NCBI GenBank assembly: GCA_963709765.1
Contig: CAVPXL010000001.1
Span: forward strand, 372,001 to 436,000
Source of the DNA: Roseitranquillus sp963709765
Lineage (GTDB): Bacteria; Pseudomonadota; Alphaproteobacteria; Rhodobacterales; Rhodobacteraceae
DNA: 64,000 nucleotides
Direction: 5' to 3'
Part shown: piece after piece, positions 1-7,972 of the stretch
Position numbering within the stretch: the stretch's first letter is position 1
Layout of the letters: each line of letters opens with the position of its first letter
Notes under the pieces: model-generated
The model's database searches: none
What the model was told of the DNA's origin: nothing
What the model saw: the letters and a program-made list of their open reading frames with translations, nothing else
Position numbers and translations under genes: made by a program

Positions 1-601
1 TCAGGAGCCCGTCGATATCGTCGAGCACGGCCGGGAACTCGGCGCACCACGTCTCGATGTCGTCGAGCAGCTTGGACGGCAGGTCCTGGTGCACGCCGCC
101 GGGCCGGAAATAGGCCGCGTGCAGCCGCGCCCCCGAGGCCCGCTCGTAGAAGATCATGAGCTTCTCGCGTTCCTCGAAGCCCCAGAGCGGCGGCGTCAGC
201 GCGCCCACGTCCATCGCCTGCGTGGTGACGTTGAGAAGATGGCTCAGGATCCGCCCCATCTCGGAATACAGCACCCGGATCAGGCTCGCCCGCCGCGGCA
301 CCTCGACCCCGGTCAGCCGCTCGATCGCCAGGCACCAGGAATGCTCCTGGTTCATCGGCGCCACATAGTCGAGCCGGTCGAAATAGGGCAGGTTCTGCAG
401 GTAGGTGCGGCTCTCCATCAGCTTCTCGGTGCCGCGGTGGAGCAACCCGATATGCGGGTCCACCCGCTCCACGATCTCCCCGTCGAGCTCCAGCACGAGG
501 CGCAGCACGCCGTGCGCCGCCGGATGCTGCGGGCCGAAGTTGATGTTGAAGTTGCGGATCTTCTGTTCGCCCGTCAGGGCGTCGTCGAACTGACCGTCCA
601 T
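1..601 (-). CDS. nuoD: NADH-quinone oxidoreductase subunit D, N-terminal part (runs off window start)
   Basis: This is the 49-kDa subunit of complex I, which together with NuoB lines the quinone-binding cavity in the peripheral arm. Only about 200 N-terminal residues are present and the rest lies beyond base 1. Near residue 20 the family signature FGPQHPAAHG is visible, followed by VLRLVLELDGE. The ATG at 601 lies 3 bases after the stop of the preceding small gene, so the two are translationally close. It is the fifth gene of a minus-strand nuo operon (nuoA, nuoB, nuoC, small membrane gene, nuoD). The identification is secure; the truncation is only the window edge. Confidence 0.95.
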   Translation of the reverse strand, partial: MDGQFDDALTGEQKIRNFNINFGPQHPAAHGVLRLVLELDGEIVERVDPHIGLLHRGTEKLMESRTYLQNLPYFDRLDYVAPMNQEHSWCLAIERLTGVEVPRRASLIRVLYSEMGRILSHLLNVTTQAMDVGALTPPLWGFEEREKLMIFYERASGARLHAAYFRPGGVHQDLPSKLLDDIETWCAEFPAVLDDIDGLL

Positions 602-604
602 ACC

Positions 605-826
605 TCAGACCCTTTCGTCGGGCGCGCGCGGCCCCTTGTCGCTGAACGCCATGACCCACAGCAGGATCAGCGCCACCAGCGGAAAGATCGCGACGATCGC
701 CAGCCAGGCCGGCATCCCGAACCGCGGCAGAAGCCGCCAGAACGGGACCACCACAAGCGCGCCCACGATCAGCATCCAGAGCAGGCCGCTGAACCCCATG
801 CTCCAGCCCATCGCGTAACCGCTCAT
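605..826 (-). CDS. Small two-helix membrane protein inside the nuo operon
   Basis: This 73-residue protein is not a standard complex I subunit. Two hydrophobic stretches, about residues 13-32 and 40-61, are separated by a short basic, proline-containing loop (RLLPRFGMPA), and the tail is charged (SDKGPRAPDERV). Its ATG overlaps the nuoC stop as ATGA and its stop lies 3 bases before nuoD, so it is almost certainly cotranslated with the nuo genes. Extra unidentified reading frames are known in the nuo clusters of Rhodobacter and Paracoccus. By position it could be an assembly factor or accessory subunit, but that is inference. The start was chosen for the ATGA overlap and because a longer upstream frame only shadows nuoC. 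Confidence 0.8.
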   Translation of the reverse strand: MSGYAMGWSMGFSGLLWMLIVGALVVVPFWRLLPRFGMPAWLAIVAIFPLVALILLWVMAFSDKGPRAPDERV

Positions 827-1440
827 GGTGCGGTTCCCTTCGGGTCGGCCTTGTCGTCGCCGGGCAGGATGTATTCCGCACCCTCCCACGGGCTCATGAA
901 GTCGAACAGGCGGTATTCCTGCACCAGCTTCACCGGCTCGTAGACGACGCGCTTGGCCTCCTCGTCGTAGCGCACCTCCGTATAGCCGGTGGTCGGGAAG
1001 TCCTTGCGCAGCGGATAGCCGCGGAACCCGTAATCGGTGAGGATCCGCCGCAGGTCCGGATGCCCCGAGAACAGGATGCCGAACATGTCGAACACCTCGC
1101 GCTCGAACCAGTTGGCGCTGGGATGGACCGAGATGATCGACGGGATCGTGTCGCTCTCGCGCGCCGCGAGCTTCAGGCGGATGCGCTGGTTCTGGTACAT
1201 CGACAGGAAGTGATAGACCACGTCGAAGCGCGCCTCGCGTTCCGGATGGTCGACGCCGGTGATGTCGATCAGCGTCGAGAACCGGCATGTCCGGTCGGAC
1301 TTGAGGAAATCCGTCAGGCTGACCAGCGAGGCCGGCGCCACTTCCATCGTCAGCTCGCCGTGGGCGATGGCCCAGTTCAGCACGCAATCGGGCCGCTTGC
1401 CCTCGATGTGCTCACCCAGTTCGCGCAACAGGTCGGTCAT
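823..1440 (-). CDS. nuoC: NADH-quinone oxidoreductase subunit C
   Basis: This 205-residue protein is the 30-kDa subunit of complex I, part of the peripheral arm between NuoD and NuoB. The family signature lies near residues 130-155: RRILTDYGFRGYPLRKDFP followed by TGYTEVRYDEE. A conserved block FEREVFDMFGILFSGHPDL precedes it. The length is normal for a separate (not NuoCD-fused) alphaproteobacterial NuoC. Its start ATG overlaps the nuoB stop and its stop overlaps the next gene, both as ATGA, so the operon is tightly coupled. Confidence 0.97.
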   Translation of the reverse strand: MTDLLRELGEHIEGKRPDCVLNWAIAHGELTMEVAPASLVSLTDFLKSDRTCRFSTLIDITGVDHPEREARFDVVYHFLSMYQNQRIRLKLAARESDTIPSIISVHPSANWFEREVFDMFGILFSGHPDLRRILTDYGFRGYPLRKDFPTTGYTEVRYDEEAKRVVYEPVKLVQEYRLFDFMSPWEGAEYILPGDDKADPKGTAP

Positions 1441-1970
1441 CGCGTGATCGTCCCCGTGCGGCGGATGCGGCGCTGAAGCTGGAGGATGCCGTAAAGCAGC
1501 GCCTCGGCCGTCGGCGGGCAGCCGGGCACGTAGATGTCCACCGGCACCACCCGGTCACAGCCGCGCACGACGCTGTAGCTGTAGTGATAATAGCCGCCGC
1601 CATTGGCGCACGACCCCATCGAGATCACGTAGCGCGGCTCCGGCATCTGGTCGTAGACCTTGCGCAGCGCCGGCGCCATCTTGTTGGTCAGCGTGCCGGC
1701 CACGATCATCAGGTCGCTCTGCCGCGGAGAGGCGCGCGGCGCCGTCCCGAACCGCTCCAGGTCGTAGCGCGGCATCGAGGTGTGCATCATCTCCACCGCA
1801 CAGCAGGCCAGCCCGAACGTCATCCAGTGCAGGCTGCCGGTGCGGGCCCAGTTGATCACGTCGTCGGCCGTGGTCAGCAGGAACCCCTTGTCCTGAAGCT
1901 CGCGGTTGAGCGACTGGGTCGCCACCTCGCGGTCGAGACCGGCGTCGTTGGCCGCGGTGCTCACTCCCAT
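1437..1970 (-). CDS. nuoB: NADH-quinone oxidoreductase subunit B (N2 iron-sulfur cluster)
   Basis: This 177-residue protein carries the terminal 4Fe-4S cluster N2 that passes electrons to quinone. The four expected cysteines are visible: C56 and C57 in GLACCAVEM, C121 in GSCANGGGYY and C151 in VPGCPPTAEA. The frame stays open further upstream, but the ATG at 1970 is chosen because the protein there begins with a typical short variable NuoB leader and overlaps the nuoA stop by 10 bases. All key residues are intact. Confidence 0.97.
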   Translation of the reverse strand: MGVSTAANDAGLDREVATQSLNRELQDKGFLLTTADDVINWARTGSLHWMTFGLACCAVEMMHTSMPRYDLERFGTAPRASPRQSDLMIVAGTLTNKMAPALRKVYDQMPEPRYVISMGSCANGGGYYHYSYSVVRGCDRVVPVDIYVPGCPPTAEALLYGILQLQRRIRRTGTITR

Positions 1971-2326
1971 TCCAGCGCCCCCTTCTTCCACTCGTAGGCA
2001 AACCCCACCGTCAGCACGGCAAGGAACACCATCATCGACCAGAACGCGGCGTTGGTCAGCACCGGGAACGACACCGCCCACGGGAACAGGAACGCGATCT
2101 CCAGGTCGAAGATGATGAACAGGATCGACACCAGGTAGAAGCGCACGTCGAACTTCATCCGCGCGTCGTCGAAGGCGTTGAACCCGCATTCGTAGGCCGA
2201 AACCTTCTCGGGATCGGGATGGCGCACCGCCAGCACGACCGCCGCCAGGATCAGCACGAGCCCCAGCGCGATCGCCAGACCGAGGAAGATCAGGATCGGC
2301 AGGTATTCAATGAGGAATGCATCCAC
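1961..2326 (-). CDS. nuoA: NADH-quinone oxidoreductase subunit A
   Basis: This 121-residue membrane subunit of complex I has three predicted transmembrane helices (about residues 8-30, 62-82 and 88-108). The conserved inter-helix block is visible as YECGFNAFDDARMKFDVRFY. It is the first gene of the minus-strand nuo operon, so the operon promoter should lie in the 129 bases between it and the repeat-protein stop at 2456; I did not identify a convincing -35/-10 pair there. Confidence 0.96.
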   Translation of the reverse strand: MDAFLIEYLPILIFLGLAIALGLVLILAAVVLAVRHPDPEKVSAYECGFNAFDDARMKFDVRFYLVSILFIIFDLEIAFLFPWAVSFPVLTNAAFWSMMVFLAVLTVGFAYEWKKGALEWE

Positions 2327-2455
2327 GCGCAGACTCCTTCGGGGTCAAGGCCTTCCTTCCTTGGCGGTTTAGCCCTGCCCCGAAGGGGGGTCAACCGACG
2401 CCTCCCGCGACAGACCGCCCCGATCCGGCCCTGTGGCCCTCGGGTCAGGTCGGTC

Positions 2456-3310
2456 TCAGAGCCGCCGCGCGACCCGGATCGCGCCCAGCCCCAGCAGAAG
2501 AAGCGGCAGCGTCGCCGGCAGAGGCACCGGCGCCGGTCCCTCGCCGTCTGTCTCGTCGAACTGTGCGAACGAGGCCCCGACCGAAAACGACGCCGCGATG
2601 TCCTGCGGCAGGAACGCCCCGCCCAGCCGCGTGTCGCTCGAAATGTCCCCGAACGTGTCGAAGCTCAGCAGGAACAGCTCGTCGCCCCCCGCACGATCCG
2701 CGTCGCTCTCCAGCAGGATATGGTAGTCGCCGTCGTAGAACGCGGCCCCGACCGAAAACGACGCGGCGATGTCCTGCGGCAGGAACGCCCCGCCCAGCCG
2801 CGTGTCGCTCGCGATGTCCCCGAACGTGTCGAAGCTCAGCAGGAACAGCTCGTCGCCCCCCGCACGGTCCGCGTCGCTCTCCAGCAGGAAATGGTAGTCG
2901 CCGTCGTAGAACGCCGCCCCGACCGAAAACGACGCCGCGATGTCCTGCGGCAGGAACGCGCCGCCCAGCCGCGTGTCGCTCGAAATGTCCCCGAACGTGT
3001 CGAAGCTCAGCAGGAACAGCTCGTCGCCCCCCGCACGGTCCGCGTCGCTCTCCAGCAGGATATGGTAGTCGCCGTCGTAGAACGCGGCCCCGGTGGAAAA
3101 CGACGCCGCGATGTCCTGCGGCAGGAACGCCCCGCCCAGTCGCGTGTCGCTTTCCAGATCGTCAACGCTCGCGAAGCTCAGCAGGAACAGCTCGTCCCCT
3201 CCCGCACGGTCCGCGTCACTCTCCAGCAGAACCGAAATCTCCGCAGCCCCGGCCGCGCTGCCGGCAATCAGGCCGGCCAGCGCCGCGCTCCAGATCATTG
3301 TCCGTCTCAT
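2456..3310 (-). CDS. VPLPA-CTERM sorting-signal protein built from four 57-residue repeats
   Basis: This 284-residue predicted secreted protein has three parts. Residues 1-23 look like a signal peptide (MRRTMIWSAALAGLIAG, then SAAGAA). Residues 28-255 are four near-identical 57-residue repeats starting LLESDADRAGGDELFLLSF and containing DTRLGGAFLPQDIAASF. The end is a VPLPATLPLLLLGLGAI helix followed by RVARRL, the tripartite C-terminal signal of the VPLPA-CTERM/exosortase type described in Rhodobacterales. The protein is acidic and rich in Asp and Gly. The repeats resemble no domain I can name, and no exosortase-like gene is in the window. The ATG at 3310 gives the signal peptide. It stands alone between the leucine and nuo operons. 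Surface anchoring is inferred. Confidence 0.85.
   Translation of the reverse strand: MRRTMIWSAALAGLIAGSAAGAAEISVLLESDADRAGGDELFLLSFASVDDLESDTRLGGAFLPQDIAASFSTGAAFYDGDYHILLESDADRAGGDELFLLSFDTFGDISSDTRLGGAFLPQDIAASFSVGAAFYDGDYHFLLESDADRAGGDELFLLSFDTFGDIASDTRLGGAFLPQDIAASFSVGAAFYDGDYHILLESDADRAGGDELFLLSFDTFGDISSDTRLGGAFLPQDIAASFSVGASFAQFDETDGEGPAPVPLPATLPLLLLGLGAIRVARRL
2546..3229 (-). repeat. Four tandem 171-bp in-frame coding repeats
   Basis: The units are 3059-3229, 2888-3058, 2717-2887 and 2546-2716, each exactly 171 bases and encoding 57 residues. The three units 2546-3058 differ by only a few bases. The first unit in reading order (3059-3229) is more diverged in its middle (FASVDDLESDTRLGG against FDTFGDISSDTRLGG), and the last unit departs after AASFSVGA, where it runs into the linker before the sorting signal. 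Near-identity at the DNA level implies recent duplication or ongoing gene conversion. Confidence 0.95.
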
Positions 3311-3410
3311 GGTGTCCCCCCCAAGGTCGCTCGCGGCCAGCCTAGCACGCAAGGTGCCACGCCGGCGCGGAAAAAGCCGCGACTGACCCCACGGGAGCAT
3401 CCTTGCCGTC

Positions 3411-4190
3411 TCACACCATCCAGCTCGCCTTGCGCTTGTCGAAGAACGCGCCCACGCCCTCGGCCGCCTCGTCGCTGTCCCAGCGCGTCACCAGCGCCGC
3501 GATGCTGTCCTCCACCGCCGCCGCGTCGATCCGCCCGCCGAGGCGGCGCACCAGCGCCTTGCTCTCCGCCACCGCGCCCGGCGCCGTCGCGAGGTAGGGC
3601 ACCACCTCGGCCTCCACCGCCGCGTCCAGCGCGTCCGCCGCCACGACCCGCGCCAGAAGGTTCAGCCGCATCGCCTCCTGCGCCTCGAACGCCCGCGCCG
3701 ACATGAACACCCGCCGCGCCGCCGCCTCGCCCATCCGCGCCACCACGTAGGGCCCGATCGTCGCCGGCAGCAGGCCCAGCCGCGTCTCGGTGAAGGCCAT
3801 CTTCGCCCCCTCCACCCCGATCGCCACGTCGCACACCGAGATCAGCCCGACGCCGCCCCCGAACGCATTGCCCTGCACCCGCCCGATCAGCGGCTTGGGC
3901 AGCGCGTTCATCGCCCCGAGCATCGCCGCCAGCTTGCCGGCCTCCGCCGCCCGCTGCGCGCCGTCCGCCTCGATCTGCGCCTTCATCCAGCCCAGATCCG
4001 CGCCCGCGCAAAAGCTGCGCCCCTCGCCCGTCAGCACCACGACCCGCACCGCGTCATCCGCGCCCAGCCGCGCCACCGCCTCGGTCAGCTCGCCGATCAT
4101 CTCGCCCGACATGGCGTTGTGCTTGTCCGCCCGCGCCAGCGTCAGTGTCGCCACCCCCCGCGCGTCGGTCTCGATCCGGATCGTCTGCAT
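3411..4190 (-). CDS. liuC: Enoyl-CoA hydratase/isomerase family protein, probably methylglutaconyl-CoA hydratase
   Basis: This 259-residue crotonase-fold protein probably hydrates 3-methylglutaconyl-CoA to HMG-CoA in leucine degradation. Oxyanion-hole segments are visible as FCAGADLGWM and GNAFGGGVGL, and the HNAMS motif near the N-terminus is typical of the family. The substrate assignment rests on context: it follows the HMG-CoA lyase gene by 48 bases in a cluster with both methylcrotonyl-CoA carboxylase subunits and isovaleryl-CoA dehydrogenase. The frame extends upstream to 4214, but the ATG at 4190 gives the usual start (MQTIRIETDARGVA). A generic enoyl-CoA hydratase is the alternative. 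Confidence 0.88.
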   Translation of the reverse strand: MQTIRIETDARGVATLTLARADKHNAMSGEMIGELTEAVARLGADDAVRVVVLTGEGRSFCAGADLGWMKAQIEADGAQRAAEAGKLAAMLGAMNALPKPLIGRVQGNAFGGGVGLISVCDVAIGVEGAKMAFTETRLGLLPATIGPYVVARMGEAAARRVFMSARAFEAQEAMRLNLLARVVAADALDAAVEAEVVPYLATAPGAVAESKALVRRLGGRIDAAAVEDSIAALVTRWDSDEAAEGVGAFFDKRKASWMV

Positions 4191-4238
4191 CGCCCGTCCC
4201 CTCATCCGCTGCACCTTTCGCCCGACCCGACTGCCGCC

Positions 4239-5111
4239 TCAGCCCGGCGCGCCCGCGCCGCCCGACCGCATCGCCCGCGCCATCCGCCCCGCCTCTGCCA
4301 GAACGCCCGCGTCCAGCCCCGTCTCCCAGCCGTTCTCCCGCGCCCAGGCATCCACCGCCTCGGTCGCCACGTTACCCGCCGCCCCCGGCGCATACGGACA
4401 CCCGCCAAGCCCCCCGACCGCCGCGTCGAAGACCCGCAACCCGGCTTCCACCGACACCGCCACGTTCTCAAGCGCCCGGCCGCCGGTGTCGTGGAAATGC
4501 CCCGCCAGCCGGTCGGGCGGCATCTCGTCCATCACCGCGTCGAGCATCGCCGAGACCGTCTCCGGCACGCCCTTCCCGATCGTGTCGCCAAGCGAGATCT
4601 CGTAGCATCCCATCTCGCGCAGCGCGGCCGCCACGCGCGCCACGTCATCCGGCGGCGTACGCCCGTCGAAGGGGCAGTCGGTGACACAGGAGATGTAGCC
4701 GCGCACCGGCAGCCCGGCGTCCGCCGCCGCCGAGGCGACGGGCCGGAACCGTTCGAGGCTCTCGGCGATGGAGCAGTTCAGGTTGGCCCGGCTGAACCCC
4801 TCCGAGGCCGAGCCGAAGATCGCGACCTCGTCCGCCCCCGCCGCCACCGCCCGCTCGAAACCCTTCATGTTGGGCGTCAGCGCCGCGTAGCGCACGCCCT
4901 CCGCCCGCACGATCCCGGCCAGCACATCGGCGCCGTCGGCCATCTGCGGCACCCATTTCGGGCTCACGAAACTGGCGACCTCGATCCGCGCGAACCCCGC
5001 CCGGCTCAAGAGGTCCACCAGAGCGATCTTCTCCGCCGTCGGGATCGGCCGCTTTTCGTTCTGCAACCCGTCGCGCGGGCCCACCTCGAAGATCTCGATC
5101 CGTCCCGCCAT
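4239..5111 (-). CDS. Hydroxymethylglutaryl-CoA lyase
   Basis: This 290-residue TIM-barrel lyase splits HMG-CoA into acetoacetate and acetyl-CoA, the last step of leucine breakdown. The catalytic GPRDGLQNE (R13 with metal ligand D14), the metal-binding HFHDT and the C-terminal cysteine loop GGLGGCPYAPGAAGN are all present. The length is typical of bacterial enzymes (called MvaB or LiuE). It sits between the hydratase and the carboxylase alpha subunit on the same strand, but a remnant of another gene on the opposite strand (5174-5807) lies between it and mccA. All key residues are intact. Confidence 0.96.
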   Translation of the reverse strand: MAGRIEIFEVGPRDGLQNEKRPIPTAEKIALVDLLSRAGFARIEVASFVSPKWVPQMADGADVLAGIVRAEGVRYAALTPNMKGFERAVAAGADEVAIFGSASEGFSRANLNCSIAESLERFRPVASAAADAGLPVRGYISCVTDCPFDGRTPPDDVARVAAALREMGCYEISLGDTIGKGVPETVSAMLDAVMDEMPPDRLAGHFHDTGGRALENVAVSVEAGLRVFDAAVGGLGGCPYAPGAAGNVATEAVDAWARENGWETGLDAGVLAEAGRMARAMRSGGAGAPG

Positions 5112-5173
5112 GGCGCCCTCCCCCGACCGCTCCCGACCATCCGCATCCGCCCCGCGGCGTCAACCGCCCCATG

Positions 5174-5807
5174 GTTGACGCAAGGCGATCCGACCCGCAA
5201 CAAGTCAGGCCCGACGAGCGTCGGCGGGACGCCGGTGGATGAACTCATCTTCGGCGCCGTCAACGTCGTGCCCAGCGGCAAGGGCGAGGATGCCGGCACC
5301 CCCGTCGCGCCGCTGCCCACCACCGGCGCGGCAAGCCGGAACGGCCAGATCGCGGACCTCGTCCACGTCCCGACCCCGATCAATCCCGACCAGTTCGGCG
5401 CGGGCGTCCCCTGAGATCCGTCCCTGACCGGCGCCTGGGAGCTCACCTTCCGGGACGGCACCGACACCGACACCGACACCCTGAATGTCATGACGCCCGA
5501 CCTCGGCGCGGCCCCGCGCATCGACAGGGTCACCGGTCCACGCCTCACCGCAGGGGCCGACACCACCCGGCCCGCCTTCGCCTGGGAGCCCGCGGCCTTC
5601 GCGACCGGCCTCAGCTTCGTCGCCGACGGCCGCTTCACCGGCACCATGCGCCCCCTCACCGTCGAGACGGCGACAGTGCCGCTGCCCGCAGGCCTGCCTC
5701 TGCTCGCCAGCGGCCTCGCCCTGCTCCTGCTTCGCGGCCAACGAAACCGGGGGCCTGCGGACCAGACACCCGGCCGGTTCCTTCGGCGCGTCACGCCCGC
5801 CGGCTGA
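5174..5807 (+). pseudogene. Remnant of a VPLPA-CTERM protein gene with an in-frame TGA
   Basis: One plus-strand frame runs from about 5174 to 5807 and is protein-like throughout, but it is cut by TGA at 5412-5414. Before the stop it reads TPVDELIFGAVNVVPSGKGE and ends NPDQFGAGVP; after the stop it resumes DPSLTGAWELTFRDGTDTDT in the same frame. It ends with the sorting signal VPLPAGLPLLASGLALLLL followed by RGQRNR and an unusually long tail. No signal peptide or convincing start codon is present, so the 5' end appears lost. The pieces fit a secreted Rhodobacterales protein in decay, left in the 750-base gap between the HMG-CoA lyase and mccA genes. An alternative is a single-base sequencing error at the TGA, but the missing start argues for real decay. 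Confidence 0.7.
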
Positions 5808-5861
5808 AGGCTCCGCCGCCCGGCGGGCCGAGGCTTACAAACGGCGAGCGGGTCGGGACGA

Positions 5862-7802
5862 TCACGCCTCGGCTTCCAGCCGGATCAACGGCGCCCCGGC
5901 CTCCACCTGATCGCCCGTCGCCGCCAGCACCTCGGCCACCACCCCGTCGCGCGGCGCGCGCAGCCCGTGCTCCATCTTCATCGCCTCCAGCACCGCCAGC
6001 CGGTCGCCCGCCGCGACCGCCTGCCCGGCCTCGGCCAGCATCGCCTTCACCAGCCCCGGCATCGGCGCCTCGATCACGTCGGCCGAGCCGCCGGCCGCCC
6101 CCGTCCGCGCCAGAGGGTCCGGCACCCCGAACGACCACGTCCCGTCTGTGAAGACGTGCACATGCCCCCCCTCGCGCAGGATCCGCGCCGGATGCGGCCG
6201 CCCGTCCACCCACCAGGTCGCGCCCTCCCGCGCGATCTCGGCGGCCTGCCCCGCGATCTCCACCCGGAACGCCCCCGGCGCCAGCGACGTCACCCGCGCC
6301 GCGACCGGCGCCTCGCCGCCCTCCAGCACCACCTGCCGCGCAAGCGGCGTCCACTGGGTGAACCCGTCGAACGGCCGCTGCCCCTCGTGCAGCCCGAGCG
6401 CCCCGACCGCCGCCAGCGCCAGGATGTCGCCCCCGGGCCGCGCCTCCGCCGTCAGCGCCTCCAGATCCCGCGCGATCAGGCCGGTATCCACGTCGCCCGC
6501 CCGGAACCCCGCATGCCGCGCCAGCGCGCCCAGGAACGCGAGGTTCGTCACCGTCCCCGCAACCTCCGTCGCCGCCAGCGCCTGCTGCAACCGGCTCAGC
6601 GCGATCTGCCGCGTCGCGCCGTGGACGATCACCTTGGCGATCATCGGGTCGTACCACGGGCTGATCGCATCGCCCGCCCGCACCCCGCTGTCGATCCGCG
6701 CGCCGTCGGGAAACACCAGATGCCGCAGCGTCCCCGTCGCCGGCAGGAACCCTTTCGGCACATCCTCGGCATAGAGCCGCGCCTCGAAGGCGTGGCCGTT
6801 GATCTCCAGCGCCTCCTGCGGCGTCTCCAAGGGCTCGCCGCTCGCCACCCGGAGCTGCCATTCCACCAGGTCCACCCCGGTGATCGCCTCGGTCACCGGG
6901 TGCTCCACCTGCAGGCGCGTGTTCATCTCCATGAACCAGAACCGGTCGGGGCGCAGGCCCTCGCTCGCGTCCACGATGAACTCCACCGTGCCCGCGCCCG
7001 CATAACCGATCGCCTCGGCCGCCCGCACCGCCGCCTGCCCCATCGCTTCCCGCATCTCGGCCGTCATGCCGGGGGCGGGCGCCTCCTCGATCACCTTCTG
7101 GTGGCGCCGCTGCAGCGAACAGTCGCGCTCGAACAGGTGCACGGCCCGCGTCCCGTCGCCGAACACCTGCACTTCGATATGGCGCGGCTTCTCCACGTAC
7201 TTCTCGATCAGCACGTCGTCGTTGCCGAACGCGCCCTTTGCCTCGGCCCGCGCCGAGGCCAGCGCGTCCGCGAAGTCCGCCTCGGCCTCGACCCGGCGCA
7301 TCCCCTTGCCGCCGCCGCCCGCCACCGCCTTGATCAGCACCGGCCAGCCGATCTGCGCCGCCTCCATGGCCAGCCGCTCGTCGGCCTGGTCGGTGCCGTG
7401 ATAGCCCGGAACCACCGGCACGCCAGCCGCCTCCATGCGGGCCTTGGCCGCGTCCTTCAGCCCCATCGCCCGAATCGCCGCCGCCGACGGCCCGACGAAG
7501 ACCAGCTCGGCGGCCTCCACCGCCTCCACGAAATCCGGGTTCTCGCTCAGGAACCCGTAGCCCGGATGGATGGCCTCGGCCCCCCGCGCCCTGGCGGCGG
7601 CGATGATCGCGTCCCCCTTGAGGTAGCTCTCCCCCGGCGCCGGCGGCCCGATCCGCACCGCCTCGTCGGCCAGCGCGACGTGCCGCGCATTGCGGTCCGC
7701 GTCGGAATAGACCGCGACCGTGCGCACGCCGAGGCTCCGCGCGCTCTCGATCACCCGACAGGCGATCTCTCCCCGGTTCGCGATCAGGATCTTGCGAAAC
7801 AT
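5862..7802 (-). CDS. mccA: Methylcrotonyl-CoA carboxylase, biotin-containing alpha subunit
   Basis: This 646-residue protein has the biotin carboxylase and biotin carrier domains of the enzyme that carboxylates 3-methylcrotonyl-CoA in leucine degradation. In order it shows the N-terminal domain (FRKILIANRGEIACRVIESA), the ATP-grasp glycine loop (KAVAGGGGKGMR), the catalytic block MNTRLQVEHPVTE, and a C-terminal biotinyl domain with EAMKMEH, whose lysine is the biotin attachment site. Propionyl- or acetyl-CoA carboxylase subunits look similar; the adjacent leucine genes and the mccB-type partner decide the call. It is separated from mccB by a plus-strand frameshifted hydrolase gene, so the two are probably in separate transcripts or a long one crossing that gene. 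Confidence 0.94.
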   Translation of the reverse strand: MFRKILIANRGEIACRVIESARSLGVRTVAVYSDADRNARHVALADEAVRIGPPAPGESYLKGDAIIAAARARGAEAIHPGYGFLSENPDFVEAVEAAELVFVGPSAAAIRAMGLKDAAKARMEAAGVPVVPGYHGTDQADERLAMEAAQIGWPVLIKAVAGGGGKGMRRVEAEADFADALASARAEAKGAFGNDDVLIEKYVEKPRHIEVQVFGDGTRAVHLFERDCSLQRRHQKVIEEAPAPGMTAEMREAMGQAAVRAAEAIGYAGAGTVEFIVDASEGLRPDRFWFMEMNTRLQVEHPVTEAITGVDLVEWQLRVASGEPLETPQEALEINGHAFEARLYAEDVPKGFLPATGTLRHLVFPDGARIDSGVRAGDAISPWYDPMIAKVIVHGATRQIALSRLQQALAATEVAGTVTNLAFLGALARHAGFRAGDVDTGLIARDLEALTAEARPGGDILALAAVGALGLHEGQRPFDGFTQWTPLARQVVLEGGEAPVAARVTSLAPGAFRVEIAGQAAEIAREGATWWVDGRPHPARILREGGHVHVFTDGTWSFGVPDPLARTGAAGGSADVIEAPMPGLVKAMLAEAGQAVAAGDRLAVLEAMKMEHGLRAPRDGVVAEVLAATGDQVEAGAPLIRLEAEA

Positions 7803-7972
7803 CTGTCCCCCCCGGTCCGCAGCGCGCGCCCCAAGGTGCTAGAACCATTCGCCCCCGACCGCCAGCCCCGACAGCCGGACCCGACAGGCCGCGAAGCAAT
7901 CGTTCTCATGGACGACGTCTTCTTGCTAAACTCCCGCCATGTTGGCACTGGAAAATTCGACAGGTCATCCCG

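Noticed and set aside
2219..3706. Long plus-strand open frame of about 495 codons opposite the repeat protein
   Set aside because: It is Arg/Pro-rich shadow coding on the reverse of the repeat gene and its neighbour; it has no domain or start site and repeats only because the gene below it repeats.
5412..5414. Possible selenocysteine or other recoding at the in-frame TGA
   Set aside because: No SECIS-like hairpin was seen just after it, the flanking residues show no Cys/redox context and the gene has no start, so decay is simpler.
4119..5414. A 431-codon plus-strand gene ending at the TGA at 5414
   Set aside because: Only its last 80 or so codons are protein-like; the rest is the antisense of the HMG-CoA lyase gene. 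The real part is described as the VPLPA-CTERM remnant.
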